Shown here: positions 12,181 to 23,140 of the stretch, in pieces
Numbering within the stretch: position 1 is the stretch's first letter
Layout of the letters: each line of letters starts with the position of its first letter
Assembly: GCA_021464245.1 (NCBI GenBank)
Contig: JADCRB010000096.1
Location: 596,951-660,950 of the forward strand
DNA: 64,000 bases
Direction of reading: 5' to 3'
From: Carallia brachiata
Taxonomy: Eukaryota; Streptophyta; Magnoliopsida; Malpighiales; Rhizophoraceae
The notes under the pieces: model-generated
What the model was told of the DNA's origin: nothing
Databases searched by the model: none
The model's input: only the letters and a program-made list of their open reading frames with translations
Program-made: the position numbers and the translations under genes

Positions 12181-12899
12181 ATAGTTTTAGTGTGATGGAG
12201 AATAGAGGATCTTAAAAAAAAAATTTTGAGTAAAATATCACATGATAAAATTAATTTTTATATTTAGACAAATTTCCGTCTCAATATTATTAAGTTTGAC
12301 CAAGCATAAATTAAAAGGAGTTCAACTATAGGGACGCGAAAAGTAACAACGGTCGGGAGATACAGATGCTAATATTAGAGGGGGAGACAAAATTATCCCC
12401 GCTAAAATAGAGGGTAAAAAAAGTCACTTAAATTTTGCACCGTTGCTACTTTTCAAATCTCTCAAATTTCTCCCAATTAAAAAAAAGCTAGTAAATATGC
12501 ATGTGTGCACAAATAACAATAGTTTTATAAATTGATCAATAATACACACTTGACCAATCTCTCAATTGATAATAAACGAATTGCACAGAGCTCATAAAAC
12601 CAAATGTTAAAGTTTGGGTGTCCAGTCCATGCAAGCTCAAAAAAGCTGCTGGAGATGTCATTACCAGCAATCCTAGTTTTGGTAACAATTAACATCGTCT
12701 AGTGGCTACGACATGTTGAAGCAGAAGGCGTGCTGGAAATGGAACCAATGCTGCTGAAATATTACAGGCTACGCAATCAACTAATCAGTAACTACTTGTA
12801 TACAGAATTCCTCAATGGCTGACTTTACAATCCTAAAGCAGATGTGTGACAGCTTTAGGAGAAGGTTGCCCGTGGATAGAAACTCCCTTACAGATTGCA

Positions 12900-14590
12900 T
12901 TATTGTCCCCCTGAACTCAAATTAACTTTTTGAGAACCTGCTACTTCCAAAATACAAGCTTTCATCGTTGGGAACCTCTCTTCTGATAAATAGACCTCAG
13001 CAAGAAGTTGAGATGCAATTATCTCTGATGCATCCTCAAAATCCTTGCTTCTCTTTAGCACTAGCACCGATCTCCCAGACACTTGGATTTACTCAAGTTC
13101 CAAGAAGCTCTTGCCTGACTTTTCCAAGTGCTTGTTCCTTTGTGTAACATTAAAGATCCACCAGGGGTCCGATTTTTTTCAAAAATCAGAAAACCAGGTC
13201 TGCACAATCATAAGGATGTACAAATTCAGGGACTGTCAAGTTGATATTTTCTTGCTAAAAAATAATCAACGGATTGTTCATACATATATGTCAGGGCTCT
13301 AGGGACCGAAGGCTACTTATGAGAGGCTTAAACTATATTTCCTTTGCTCAAAATCATGACCAACCTCTATTAATACAACTGGTTGAAAATCTACTGTTCA
13401 AAATGCTTTAATTTCGTAGAAATGCAACTAAAATACAGTAAATATGACGAGGTAATTCCCAAAAATGCCAAGATTTCTAACTCATCAGGATAGCTTTTGC
13501 TTATGTTCATAGGATAAGGATTTCTTTCCTAACAGCAACCTCATCTAAGAACTTCCAGTAACAACTAAGGTCAGTGCTACAACTACCTAGAATGTTTAAT
13601 ATTGAGTTATAAGGCAATGTTTAAAGATCTTTGGATGTGAAATGTCAACCCATGTGGTTAAACTCAATGGGGCTCACCCGATCATCGAACATTTACACAA
13701 AAATGAGGCCAAGAAAAGAATTGTACAATAGCAGCTGACATTGACAATAACAAAACATAGAAAATTAGCTTACATTGATAGCAATGACACTTGCCGAGCT
13801 AGACTGATCGGTGACGGATGCACAAGTGAAATAATGGCTGTTCCAGTCCTCACTCTCTTCAAACGTTAAAAGTACCTCCTCTTGTCCAGCTTTGGTGAAA
13901 TTGAACCTGTTCCCATCAAAGTCCTGAAGCATTTGCAACTTTAATTAATTTAGACTGAATTTGAATTTGATTCAATCTATTCATAAACAATACAATAATT
14001 TCCAAGAAAAAATAGAAACTGAGAGAGGGGGTAGAAGTGTCAGTGATACAGCAATAAGAAAAAGGGAAAAAACTTATAAATTAAATTGCAGAATGAAGAG
14101 AAAAACAAAAAAAAAAATACACATGGCTCAATCGTGTGAATGCCAAGGAGGGGTTGTAATTGAGGATCCGAGTGGAACTAAAAATGAAAATTTAAAAAAT
14201 AACGAAAAAGAAACTCCAATTTCTGGATAAATTAGCCGACATGCTCAACCTTTAGCCACCGTTACAATATCGAAACAACAGTATTCGTATCACCTAACAA
14301 AACCAAATCCATGTATTATATCAAAATTGAAATTTTTTAATGTTATTACCAAACATGAAAACCCTAGTCACTTTGGCAGCCCAAAAAACAGAGGGAAGAA
14401 AGGGAGAAAAATGAAAGAAAATTCTTCAAGCGTTACTAGATCAGATTCCAAAAAACAAAGGAAAGAAAAGAAAATGACATAAATTAAAAAAGGAAGAGGA
14501 GAAATTCTTGAACCTGGAAAAGAGAAGTGTTGTTTGAAACGATGAATCTGAATTTCACATGCGTTGCCAGCACATGATTAGAGGATGACA
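12900..14590 (-). pseudogene. Captured host-gene exons inside the Mutator-type element
   Basis: On the minus strand an exon-like piece ends at 14514 before GTTCAAG (its last codons read VKFRFIVSNNTSLFQ). It joins in phase to an exon at 13774-13923 with acceptor TTCAG and donor GTAAGC, 50 residues starting DFDGNRFNFT. A further open stretch at about 12900-13085 (SGRSVLVLKRSKDFEDASE and onward, ending at TAA) may be a last exon. Codons are not repeat-like and the splice signals are good, so these look like fragments of a normal plant gene moved by the transposon. I do not recognise the parent gene. No start codon or continuous reading frame through all pieces was established. Confidence 0.5.
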
Positions 14591-14850
14591 AATGTTTTTG
14601 TTTTTCGAATGGTAATTTAAAGGGGCTAGGTTTAAAGGATTCAACAATTTGGAATCAGAAAAAAAAATAAGGCAGTTTCGAGGGGTGTTTTTTCTTTTTT
14701 AATTTTTTTTATAAATAACAAATATTTTGATAACCCAACAATTTTTTCTCCCCCCCTTTTAACCTCTACAACCGGTTGCCCATTCATTCAAAAATGAGTT
14801 TACTGTACTCACAATTTATGTGAGTGCAATTAGCACGCACCTATAGAAAT

Positions 14851-15174
14851 ATGTCTTTGAAGTTCAGCGTATTTGGTGTAAATACTTGGATCGGGTCTAG
14901 AATGACAAGAAAATTATCTATTTGCCCCGTGCAGTTCTTGTGTACACATCCCCTGGATCCATTTGCTGTGTAAGTGACTGCATAACAGGCCAACCGATGC
15001 TTCAAACTGTGGAGTGTAGAAATGGATTTTATCCTTGTTTTCACAAAGAAGCTTATGTGTTCGACCCTAAATCTGTGATTTTGAGGTCAAAATTCCAACT
15101 TTTTCGAGGATTAACACTAAAAGATAGGATTAACATAAAAAAGAATCATCACTGGCACATCTTTTAAAAAGTAA
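14851..15174. other. Short non-coding block shared with unit B
   Basis: Bases 14,860-15,090 align with 29,990-30,240 of unit B with many substitutions and small indels. Open frames over it are not conserved between the copies, so I read it as non-coding duplicated DNA. Confidence 0.5.
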
Positions 15175-15375
15175 CGAATCTAACATAATAAAAATATTTT
15201 GTAATAAATTTAGCACGTTGTTAGTTGACATTAACGGAATCCATTAATATGCACACATGATACATTTACGTATAAATAATTGACTACGTGACGTATCATG
15301 TGTCATTTTAATTTAAAATTAATTAAAAACAAAATAAAAATAAGAAAATATTCCAAAAATTTCTCAAAATTTTCT

Positions 15376-15411
<36 letters not shown>

Positions 15412-15935
15412 TCTCTTTGCATCTCTCCTTTTTCACACTAACCTAACCTAACGCCTTCCTACCTTCCAACCCACAAAAATTAAATCAATAATGCCTACCA
15501 TCCGCTTTCTCCAACAAGTCAAAGCTCCAATCCCTACATGAAGAGCCAGGTCCCGTGATTCTAAGTAATAGCATATTTTTGGGTATTCTGTCGGCTCTAG
15601 TAGCAATTCACAGCCAAATTGGGACAACATATCCTTTTATTGATATAGGCGTGTGCCATGGAAAGCTTGGAGACAACATGCCTTCTACGCCTGATGTTAT
15701 TGGCCTTTGCCATTGGATGGTAGGGATGACTGATGCAATCTTTGTGGGCTGGGAGGTAGTGAGGCGTTGAGTGAGAAGAGGAGAGACGCAGAGAGATGGA
15801 GAGAGGGACAGGAGAGAAAGAAAATTTTCACAAATTTTGAAAAATGTGTCACGATTGCATACTAACGGATTCCGTTAATGTCAACTAACGGCGTGCTAGA
15901 TTTGTTATAGAATAATTCAATTATGCTAGATCTGT
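15175..15935. mobile_element. Foldback MITE with (CT)n/(GA)n arms
   Basis: The arms are inverted copies: the left (about 15,175-15,420) runs through TTAGCACG, TTAGTTGACATTAACGGAAT and ends in a CT-rich stretch; the right (about 15,770-15,935) is the reverse complement, running from a GA-rich stretch through ATTCCGTTAATGTCAACTAA and CGTGCTAGA. A (CT)n microsatellite sits at about 15,375-15,410. The middle (15,430-15,770) is unique and has no recognised gene. It is absent from unit B. I could not define the target duplication. Confidence 0.7.
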
Positions 15936-16317
15936 TCCATTTAGGGGAATGCTTCGGTCAACGATCTAGATGAGACGTCTATCTCACAAAACTTTATCAG
16001 GGGAGGATTTAATTTTATTCTAGAGAAGATGACACCAACCCAATCCTACATTATAACATGCCATTAAGTCATGAACTCCCATTAGAAACAATCCGCTCTG
16101 CCTCACAGATATTAAGAGATAAAATTACAGTCAAAACATACATGAAAGGTGTTACGGCAAAGAGTCGCATGACATGTCAAAATGTACAAGCACTTGTTCA
16201 ACAGATACCAGTTACGAGAGGACCGATATTGCATGATGGCATCCTCGAATCACCCAAAAGGGATAAACAGGGAAATCAGATTTGAAACAATTTTGAGCAT
16301 CATCTAGCAGACAAACC
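15936..16317. other. 3' flank of the unit A DWF5 pseudogene
   Basis: From about 15,980 this aligns with 31,300-31,626 of unit B. It is the former 3' UTR and flank of DWF5. A 75-residue plus-strand frame here is not conserved as a protein. Confidence 0.5.
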
Positions 16318-19300
16318 TCAATAGATGCCAGGAATGATGCGGTAGGGAACCTTCTCGCAATATAATTTCCAGTATTTCCCGTATCTACAAGCAGTAAGCC
16401 AGAAGACATAAAATACGGCCTGAATTCTCCCAAACAAACAAAAATAGCCAACAAAAAGTAGAAAGTATAGATTTTTCATTCGAGTTCCAAAAAGTCATTG
16501 AATATGTGGGAATGCATATACATTTGATGCAGAAGTAACAGAAGAGGAAACGCTCTCTCTTTTCATTAATTTTTCTATAAAATAAGTTCATAACTATTCT
16601 TGTATCAAAGGCAGATATAGTTTGTTGGGACGCAAATGAAGACATTGATTCGTGGAAATGAATAATGCGTTGACTATAGATGCAGTTTGTATATCTTACT
16701 TGGATCGGCATCGATCGTCATCCCGCTTGGCTCAGTCAAAAAGGAGGATTGTGAGATATATGACATAGAAGTATGGTAAAAACTGCCAGGAAAACAGAAG
16801 GCAAAGTCTATTTCAGCAAGATTTTTTAATCAATGCAATTATTCCAAGCAGACAAATCCTTAAGTGATTAAAAAGAGCTGGGACAGTCCAGAAAAAAGAA
16901 GCCAATATTTCAGGCACATAATGAAAATGTCGAGATAAGCCCCACCTGCAAAGCCCATGAGAAAGAATATAAACCTTAAATTTCCAAATCTAATGAAGCC
17001 CTTAATTAGGGATTGGAGTAACAGAAAATGATGCATATCTGAAACAAACCAACCAGATTATGGACACATTCACAAACCAAAGAAAAAGGGTAAAAAAAAA
17101 ATAGACTAACATTGATGACATTAATGATGCCACTTTTCATCTCATACAGCTCAGCAAGTCCAAGCTTTTCTGCCATACTTCAACCAAGCTAAACCCCCTC
17201 CCCCACCATCTACCTCAGCGTGAACCACCAAAAAAAGAACAAATATACACATTAATAAGTTGCAAAATTACCATCCTGAGGTCAAAAGAAGGCTTGTTTT
17301 TGTTTCCCCTGATGCTGTGGTGTATGTGGCCTCGATCTGTTACAATTATTAAAGCAGTTAACGTCAGGTTGTTGGGGTCGAAGATTACAGATGATACAGA
17401 CAGAAGGGATATTATTCCATAAGAGTTGGGCAATAAATCACCTTTGACGGACCCCTTCCTCAGACCAAACATTTGCCATTTGTTCTGCAAAATTCTTGCC
17501 TTTGCCTATCACAATCATAGTTGACAAAAATGCAGAGAATACCAGCCACTAATATGTAAAGTACAAGCTGAAATAAAAAAGGACAAATGATTAGATCAAA
17601 GGATATCTGGGGAAAAGAAGAACCTAAGGCAAAGTTTTTCTTCAAGGCTCTAAATATCAAGTGATTATGCGTGTCCAAGAGAAGTAGAATCCTGGGCAGG
17701 ACCCAACTACAGTCTAGAATTTCTTTTCATATTTCTTCTTGGGAATTTAGAATTTTTAACTTTGCATATTGAGTTGACATTTAACCATTCCTTTCACAAC
17801 TTTCTACATAATTCAATCCAAGAAACAGATTATCAATGTACATTATCAAGAAAAAAGGCCAAATAAATGATACTGAACATCTGCACCTGAGTTCCAAGGT
17901 TCAAAGGATGTTTGACTAGGTACATGCCAGGAGAAGTATACACAGACGGAAGCCATACCAAACAGCCCCAGCAAATGAAAAAGCCAGCTGCCAGTGCCCA
18001 AAAGTGAAATATACAGTAATCAAATTTAGTGCTAATGACGCCAAAAAGTGGGAAAGGGACAACAGAAAATGAAAAATTTTCACATATGAATAAAATCTGA
18101 TTGATGATTCAAGAAAAAGAGAATAATAGGCAGCATATATAACCCAGAAGATAGTATTAAAAAACATGACGCAAGTAGGAATTTTTGATTGAACCTGGAA
18201 GATCCATATCCATGGCCAGCAGGCACTATGATTAAATCACCTAAAGGAAGCCAAAGAGCTTCATTTTCTATTTCAGTCACAGCTGAACGTCTATCAACAT
18301 GTAGATATATAATTCCACTGGCTCAACTAATAACTAAAGGTACCAAAACTCCAATTGAGAAACAATCAGAACCACTGACAAGATAATGTTGGATTCATAT
18401 AATTCAATAATACAGATGCAGACCTCGATCATGTGCAATGTCCATTGTGCTCCAGTACCCAGCTTCCCACCAAAAAAAACTTTGTAACATAGACCAGCAT
18501 GAGTATTGTTTTTACGAGCATGGAATCAGATACTTTTCCATACTTTTCATACTGTGAGACACAGAAAAGTGGACATTTAGGAACAGATGTTTCATGGGTG
18601 ATTGTGCAAGAAAAAAAAAAATGAACAGACACAAAAATAGATATTTTAAATGACTGATGACATGAATCAAAGGTAAGAATTGTTTCAAGGGGAAGAACAA
18701 GTAGATAGACATAAGTGTAAGCAGATCACAAATGAAAAGTGTGAAGTTTTCCTGGTTAAAGAAAGTTCCTCGAAAAATAGCATATATCACATTGTCTTGA
18801 TGAGACGTGGCCCGTGTCATTGTATATCAATTTTACACAATCAAGGCCAGTTTGGCCCTTGATCTTTTTCTTATGTTCATTCTTTTCTCAAATAGCTACC
18901 ACATGGATGATAAATTTCAATTTGCTAGCTACTTCCAAAAACATGTTCATTGTATATCAATTGTGCAAATATTTCTCTGAACATGTTTTCATAACCACCC
19001 CTGCTTGTGAGAAGACAAAAAATGGAACTTGTATTTGGTGATGCCAGAAATTTTAACATAGAGGACAAATACAGAGAGATATGCCCATGATAGCAAGAAA
19101 ATTCTTTTGTGTAATAAGTCTACATTCAGGTTGCTTTAAGAGGCCTTCAAGTGGAGAACACTCAGGTGTTTTTTTTGTGTGTGTTTGGGGGGGGGGGGGG
19201 GGGGGAGGAATGGAATTGGTTTTCTACGACACTTCAACAGGTTTTCAGTTTTGAAAGAAAATAGATGTACATGCCAATTTCCATATGCAATTAAAAATTA

Positions 19301-20161
19301 AGCAGGTTGCATGGAGATTTGGTCTATTGTACAGAATTCCTTACGGCACCATTAATCATAGAATGAAGTAGATAACCATGATTAAAGAGATAAATACAGA
19401 CCAATGAAATATAAGGTCTCAACTTTTTCACGCAATACTGTGTTGTAGTAGTGATAGTTTATGGGGTCTTAACTTTTTCATGTAATGCTGTGATGTAGAA
19501 GCAATAGTTTATGCCCAAGACAAGAACAATTTGTCTTGGCATTAACTAAGAATATCTTCCTGCTCGATGCAATAGGTTAAAGGCAGAACCCCCCAAGACA
19601 TCATTCCAAATCTGCAATTAGTGAAAACTTTGATGTCAAAGTTTTTTCCAATTCGTGGATATAGCTCCATACCCTGCAACATGAAGAAAATGCATTAGAC
19701 AAGATCATGGACCGTAAAACAAGTGTTGCAGCTTCAGCAAGAGATCATTATTCTGGGTGATATCTTTGCTACACATGCATAATATAATTGAAGCTTCTTC
19801 AATCACAGTTATTAATGCTTGCTGCTCTTTTATTTCCCTCACATGCATTGGAATTACAGACGTCAACAATTGAATAAGCACAATCAGTTCATTCTTGAGA
19901 TCCGTACTCACCCAATATAAATCCATTAATATGTTCCCACAAGAGCCAGAATCAGTAGATGATGGTGCCACATGACCCTACCAAATGCGAAAAATTTGCA
20001 TAAGGTACACAAGGAATAATGTAGACTATCAACAAAGATGTCTAATTTGAGATTTTACTTTTACATTTAAGAAAACACAGAAGATCAAGCTTATAAAGAT
20101 TTGAACTGAAAATATTTCTCCTAAACAATCATAAATGATCGAGGGGTTGAATATTCCAAAC
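16318..20161 (-). pseudogene. DWF5: Sterol delta-7 reductase (DWF5) pseudogene, exons 4-13 only
   Basis: Ten exons homologous to unit B exons 4-13 are recognisable: 20059-20161, 19912-19977, 19560-19673, 18424-18551, 17887-17987, 17442-17567, 17272-17336, 16864-16945, 16700-16782 and 16318-16384. Exons 1-3 are missing: exon 1 was cut off by the duplication junction, and exons 2-3 were lost in a separate deletion near 20,685. Further lesions: the exon 6 donor GT is GA; exon 7 has one extra base in a run of eight A (plus strand, about 18,472); exon 9 has TGA for the Trp of the VWGR motif; the exon 11 donor GT is TT; exon 12 has TGA for Arg in FDRAKR. Exon 5 is intact here although broken in unit B. 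The copy cannot make a working reductase. Confidence 0.93.
19187..19205 (+). repeat. 19-base poly(G) run
   Basis: An uninterrupted run of 19 G in the intron after DWF5 exon 6. The unit B counterpart (about 34,461-34,486) is an interrupted G-rich tract of the GGGG-T-GGGGGGGG-A-GGGG type. Both have the potential to form a quadruplex. Confidence 0.9.
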
Positions 20162-20787
20162 CTGTACAACATGCAAACAATGTGTTAATTACACTTTGCA
20201 AACAATTATCAATTGTTCTAGCAACCGAAAGCAATGCAATGAAGAAATCATAAGTGTCCAAGGAATTTAAAAACAAAATATAATAAAAAATCAATACTTG
20301 CTATCCACAACTAAAGATATGCCACCACTTCTATATTTGAAAATTACAGAGTTTATGCATTCCATGTGTAATTAATTTCTATCTTCTAATGCAAACGATC
20401 AAAATTCAGAGGGAATGATGACCCACAGATACTTGGGCCATAATTTTGTATCAAGAACCTCCCAAAACAAATCATTTCTACCCTCCACTTTCTGCTTGGA
20501 CCCAAATCACCTGGTTAAAGCCTTAACTATAGTCTATACACATCAATCAAGCCCACAAAATTAGAATCTATATCAAGGCTTTAGTAATATTAACGAGGGA
20601 TTCAATAAATCCACAACCAATCTGCATGTTTTTATCTCGTCACTTTCTACAAACCAAAAGCATAAAGACTGCAAAGTAAAAGATTCAATCTTTATCGCCC
20701 TTCTCGCTTTAGAGAACAAGAAAACAAAGAACTTCAACCTTTTAAGTAAAGAGAAACGTTAAACAATGGGCAGGTCATATAGAAGTA
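20162..20787. other. Remnant of the DWF5 5' region in unit A
   Basis: The stretch to about 20,680 aligns with intron 3 of unit B (35,400-35,910). It then jumps to the sequence upstream of exon 2 (36,495-36,615), so exons 2 and 3 were deleted. It ends at the duplication junction. No coding exon remains. Confidence 0.8.
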
Positions 20788-20817
20788 AAGAAAACAAAGA
20801 ACTTCAACCTTTTACGG
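20788..20817. other. Junction between duplication units A and B
   Basis: Between the end of unit A homology (about 20,787) and the start of unit B homology (about 20,817) lies an exact second copy (20788-20814) of a 27-bp stretch found 70 bp upstream at 20718-20744. After it, the sequence switches to the middle of FAM32A-like exon 2. A short locally copied filler at a join suggests repair with template switching. Confidence 0.85.
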
Positions 20818-21561
20818 ATTAGTTGGCTCTTCTGTGGTTTGGCCTACACATATAACAGGAGTAAATAATGATACCCTTAAGGTGACAGTAAATCCAAAGA
20901 ACTTTATGTATTGCCATGCCATTTTCTTCCAAGAATGTAGAAGAATAGGTGAAGTTTTCCAAGAGCAGCCACTAGAACCAGTGCTTCCCTACCTCTCATT
21001 CGCTTGTCAATCTCACGTGTTACCGTGACATCGAACGCAACAGTTCCAGTACATACAACTGATTGTTGTCTATGTAGAATTAATCTTCAGCTGAAAGATT
21101 TTAAGGAAAACTTGCAGGAAAGTTGTAGGATATAATGTTAACCAACATGACAGGCTGGGAAAACAGTATGTCATCATACTGATAACACTTGCAGATAAAG
21201 AAGGGGTCTTGTTTTGACTGTCCCCGAATCAAGCTCACAACGAGCAAATTTTTACAGAGGCCAGAATTAATATGAATGTGATAAAAAAGTTTGATCCAAT
21301 TCAAACTCGAGCATCCGTATCTTGCGATAATTCAAACTATCAGCTACACATATTGAACAAGAAATTCAATTTCAACCAAATTAACGACAAACAAGGGAAA
21401 GAAAGATATGCCCACCTGCCAATAGCTCATTCTCTATTACTCGAGAAACTCGATCGCGATGATGTTTCCTTTTCTTCTTCATCAATGCACCAGCCTTGAC
21501 ATCCAAGGCTTTTCCCATAGAGCTTCAGCTTGCCACCGACAACATTGTCATAACCAGACAT
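20815..21561 (-). pseudogene. Truncated FAM32A-like pseudogene (unit B)
   Basis: Exon 1 (21416-21561) starts MSGYDNVVGG as in unit A and has the same one-base insertion after the KLKL codons, where the base context is CTCTATGGG. The following intron lacks the unit A SINE. Only the first 27 or so bases of exon 2 remain (to 20843), then the sequence crosses the duplication junction and reads a stop after a few codons. The conserved FAM32A tail (the EHYDIPKV motif) is therefore absent. This copy cannot be functional. Confidence 0.88.
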
Positions 21562-21734
21562 CTTCTCAACACGACTGGTTAAGAACCGAAGTTATGCAAA
21601 CCTCGGATACCAGAAACTTTCCTACAAATTTGAGTCGCCAACTCACGGTGCCTCGACAGCAACGACTGAGACAAGGCAAATTCAACCCGACATTAAAGAT
21701 AAAATTGCACAAAATTTTGAAGGGCTATTCTTAG

Positions 21735-22047
21735 GAAAATCAATTTTCTAAGTTCTAAATTTTTAAATTTTTTTTATTTGAAGATTAAATTTTTTTAATT
21801 TTTTATTTAAAATTTATACTTTTATTTTTTATTTTATTCAAATTTTTTTATAATTAAATTATCAATTTTTTCGTTAATTTTATACTGTATCTGTTTAATT
21901 TAACGAAAAAATTAGCGATAAATTATAACAAAAGAATTTGAATAAAACAAAAAAAAATAAGATATAAAATTTAAATAAAAAATTAAAAAAATTTAAATCA
22001 TAAATAAAAAAAATTTAAACATTTAAATTTTAAACATTAGTTATCCC
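21735..22047. mobile_element. Small AT-rich MITE with 12-bp direct repeats
   Basis: The insertion is flanked by GGCTATTCTTAG on both sides (21723-21734 and 22048-22059). Its two halves are inverted copies (words such as TTTAAATTTTTTTTATTT, TTTTTTAATTTTTTATTTAA and TTCGTTAA on one side and their complements on the other). It is about 313 bp and AT-rich with no open frame. It is absent from unit A. Confidence 0.65.
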
Positions 22048-22059
22048 GGCTATTCTTAG

Positions 22060-22716
22060 AAAGAAAACAATCAATACTAAAGAATCTTAGCATCGAAATC
22101 GGAGTTCGCGACTAGTACCTCTGGGATGGCTTCCGTCGCTTAAGGAACCCAACAGGTAAATTAATTCTTGGACAGGCGTCTGGGCCCCTTCAGAATCTTC
22201 GAGAAAAGTAGGATTTGAATCAAATAGTATATGCATAGGCGAATCCGAATTCCGTAGGTGCAAACAGAGCAATCATATCTGATTCATATGGATAATTTTG
22301 GTCGTCCGACCCAGGTTATGAATTTGGCGGGTCCCACCTCGCGGGATCGGATTTGGGGATGATCTAATAGTTTTTTTTTTTTTTTTTTAATGAAACGTGG
22401 GAATATAGAGAGAATATCAGGGAGAATATATTAAATTGTGGTTTATAAAGTTCTTATCTCAACATTTAATTGTAGAGTGGTTGTACATGTATCGGGCCTT
22501 TTGTCTTAGAGAAATTTCGGAGGCAAAATTAGAATATTTATTTTTAAAATAACAATTAATATTTTTGAAACGTAAAAATAATAAATATTTTAAAAATATC
22601 AACATTAATTTTAAAAATAATAATTATCATCTCAATACCGATAAATCTCTAGATAAAAATTACTCACACAACAACTTTTATTCTTAATTGTACGTGGGAG
22701 CGCTATTGTACGCAGT
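22060..22716. other. Unit B spacer, partly shared with unit A
   Basis: Bases 22,180-22,360 match 5,145-5,300 of unit A; homology stops at a run of about 20 T near 22,370, the left edge of a 2-kb unit-B-specific insertion. No gene was recognised. Confidence 0.5.
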
Positions 22717-23140
22717 GTAATCAAAACCGGACCGGACCAGTCGGTTCAACCGGTTGGATCGGTAACCGGTCTTAGGCATAAAAAGGGAGGGCTGACTGGA
22801 CAGGTCAAAACCAGTAAAAATCGGTCAAAAATCGGACCGGTTTAGAATTGAACCAAAAATTTATAAATTATAATTTGACCTCATTGTTTATTTAAATTAT
22901 AATTTGACCTTTAACTATACTTAAAATTTCAATTTAGTTCAAAATTTAATCAAAATTTTCAATTTAATCCTTAAAACTAAAAAAATAAATATTTAATCAT
23001 TATTTATAAATATTATTCTTTTAATTACATTTATAAATATATATATTATTAAATACCGGTTCAACCATCAGTTTGACCGGTTGAACCGGTTAAATATTGA
23101 CCTACTAATATTTTCTGTTCAATAATCGGTCCAATTCTGA
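22717..23140. repeat. CCGGTT-rich inverted-repeat element
   Basis: The left end carries AACCGGACCGGACCAGTCGG, GGTTCAACCGG and GGTAACCGG; the right end carries inverted counterparts (GGTTCAACCATC, TTGACCGGTTGAACCGG, AATCGGTCCAATTC). The centre is AT-rich. This arrangement is common in dispersed plant MITE-like repeats. Borders are approximate and no target duplication was defined. Confidence 0.6.

Larger units (their letters stand above)
10802..14841. mobile_element. Mutator-type non-autonomous element (Pack-MULE-like), 4,040 bp
   Basis: The element is flanked by a perfect 9-bp direct repeat TATAGAAAT (10793-10801 and 14842-14850), the target-duplication length of Mutator-like elements. The ends are weak inverted repeats: GGGAAAATCTATTTTTACTCAC on the left, and on the reverse complement of the right GGTGCGTGCTAATTGCACTC followed by AC. 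Both ends also share a subterminal ACAACCGGTTGCCCAT motif. It is absent from unit B. There is no transposase. The left third is AT-rich repeat; the right part carries exon-like fragments with splice signals, which look captured from a host gene. Confidence 0.8.
3010..20787. repeat. Unit A of a two-unit tandem segmental duplication
   Basis: This block is paralogous to 20,817-36,615. Matching anchors in the same order are: FAM32A-like exon 2 start and intron, FAM32A-like exon 1, the receptor kinase with its promoter (9,404-10,600 against 28,363-29,530), a short block at 14,860-15,090 against 29,990-30,240, and the DWF5 exons and introns (16,000-20,160 against 31,350-35,400). The left edge lies inside FAM32A-like exon 2 near 3,010; the right edge lies in the 5' region of DWF5 near 20,787. 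Length differences between units are explained mostly by transposon insertions. Confidence 0.9.

Noticed and set aside
16058..16285. 75-residue plus-strand frame, partly conserved at 31382-31594
   Set aside because: Lies in the DWF5 3' flank; the two copies differ in start and indels, with no domain.
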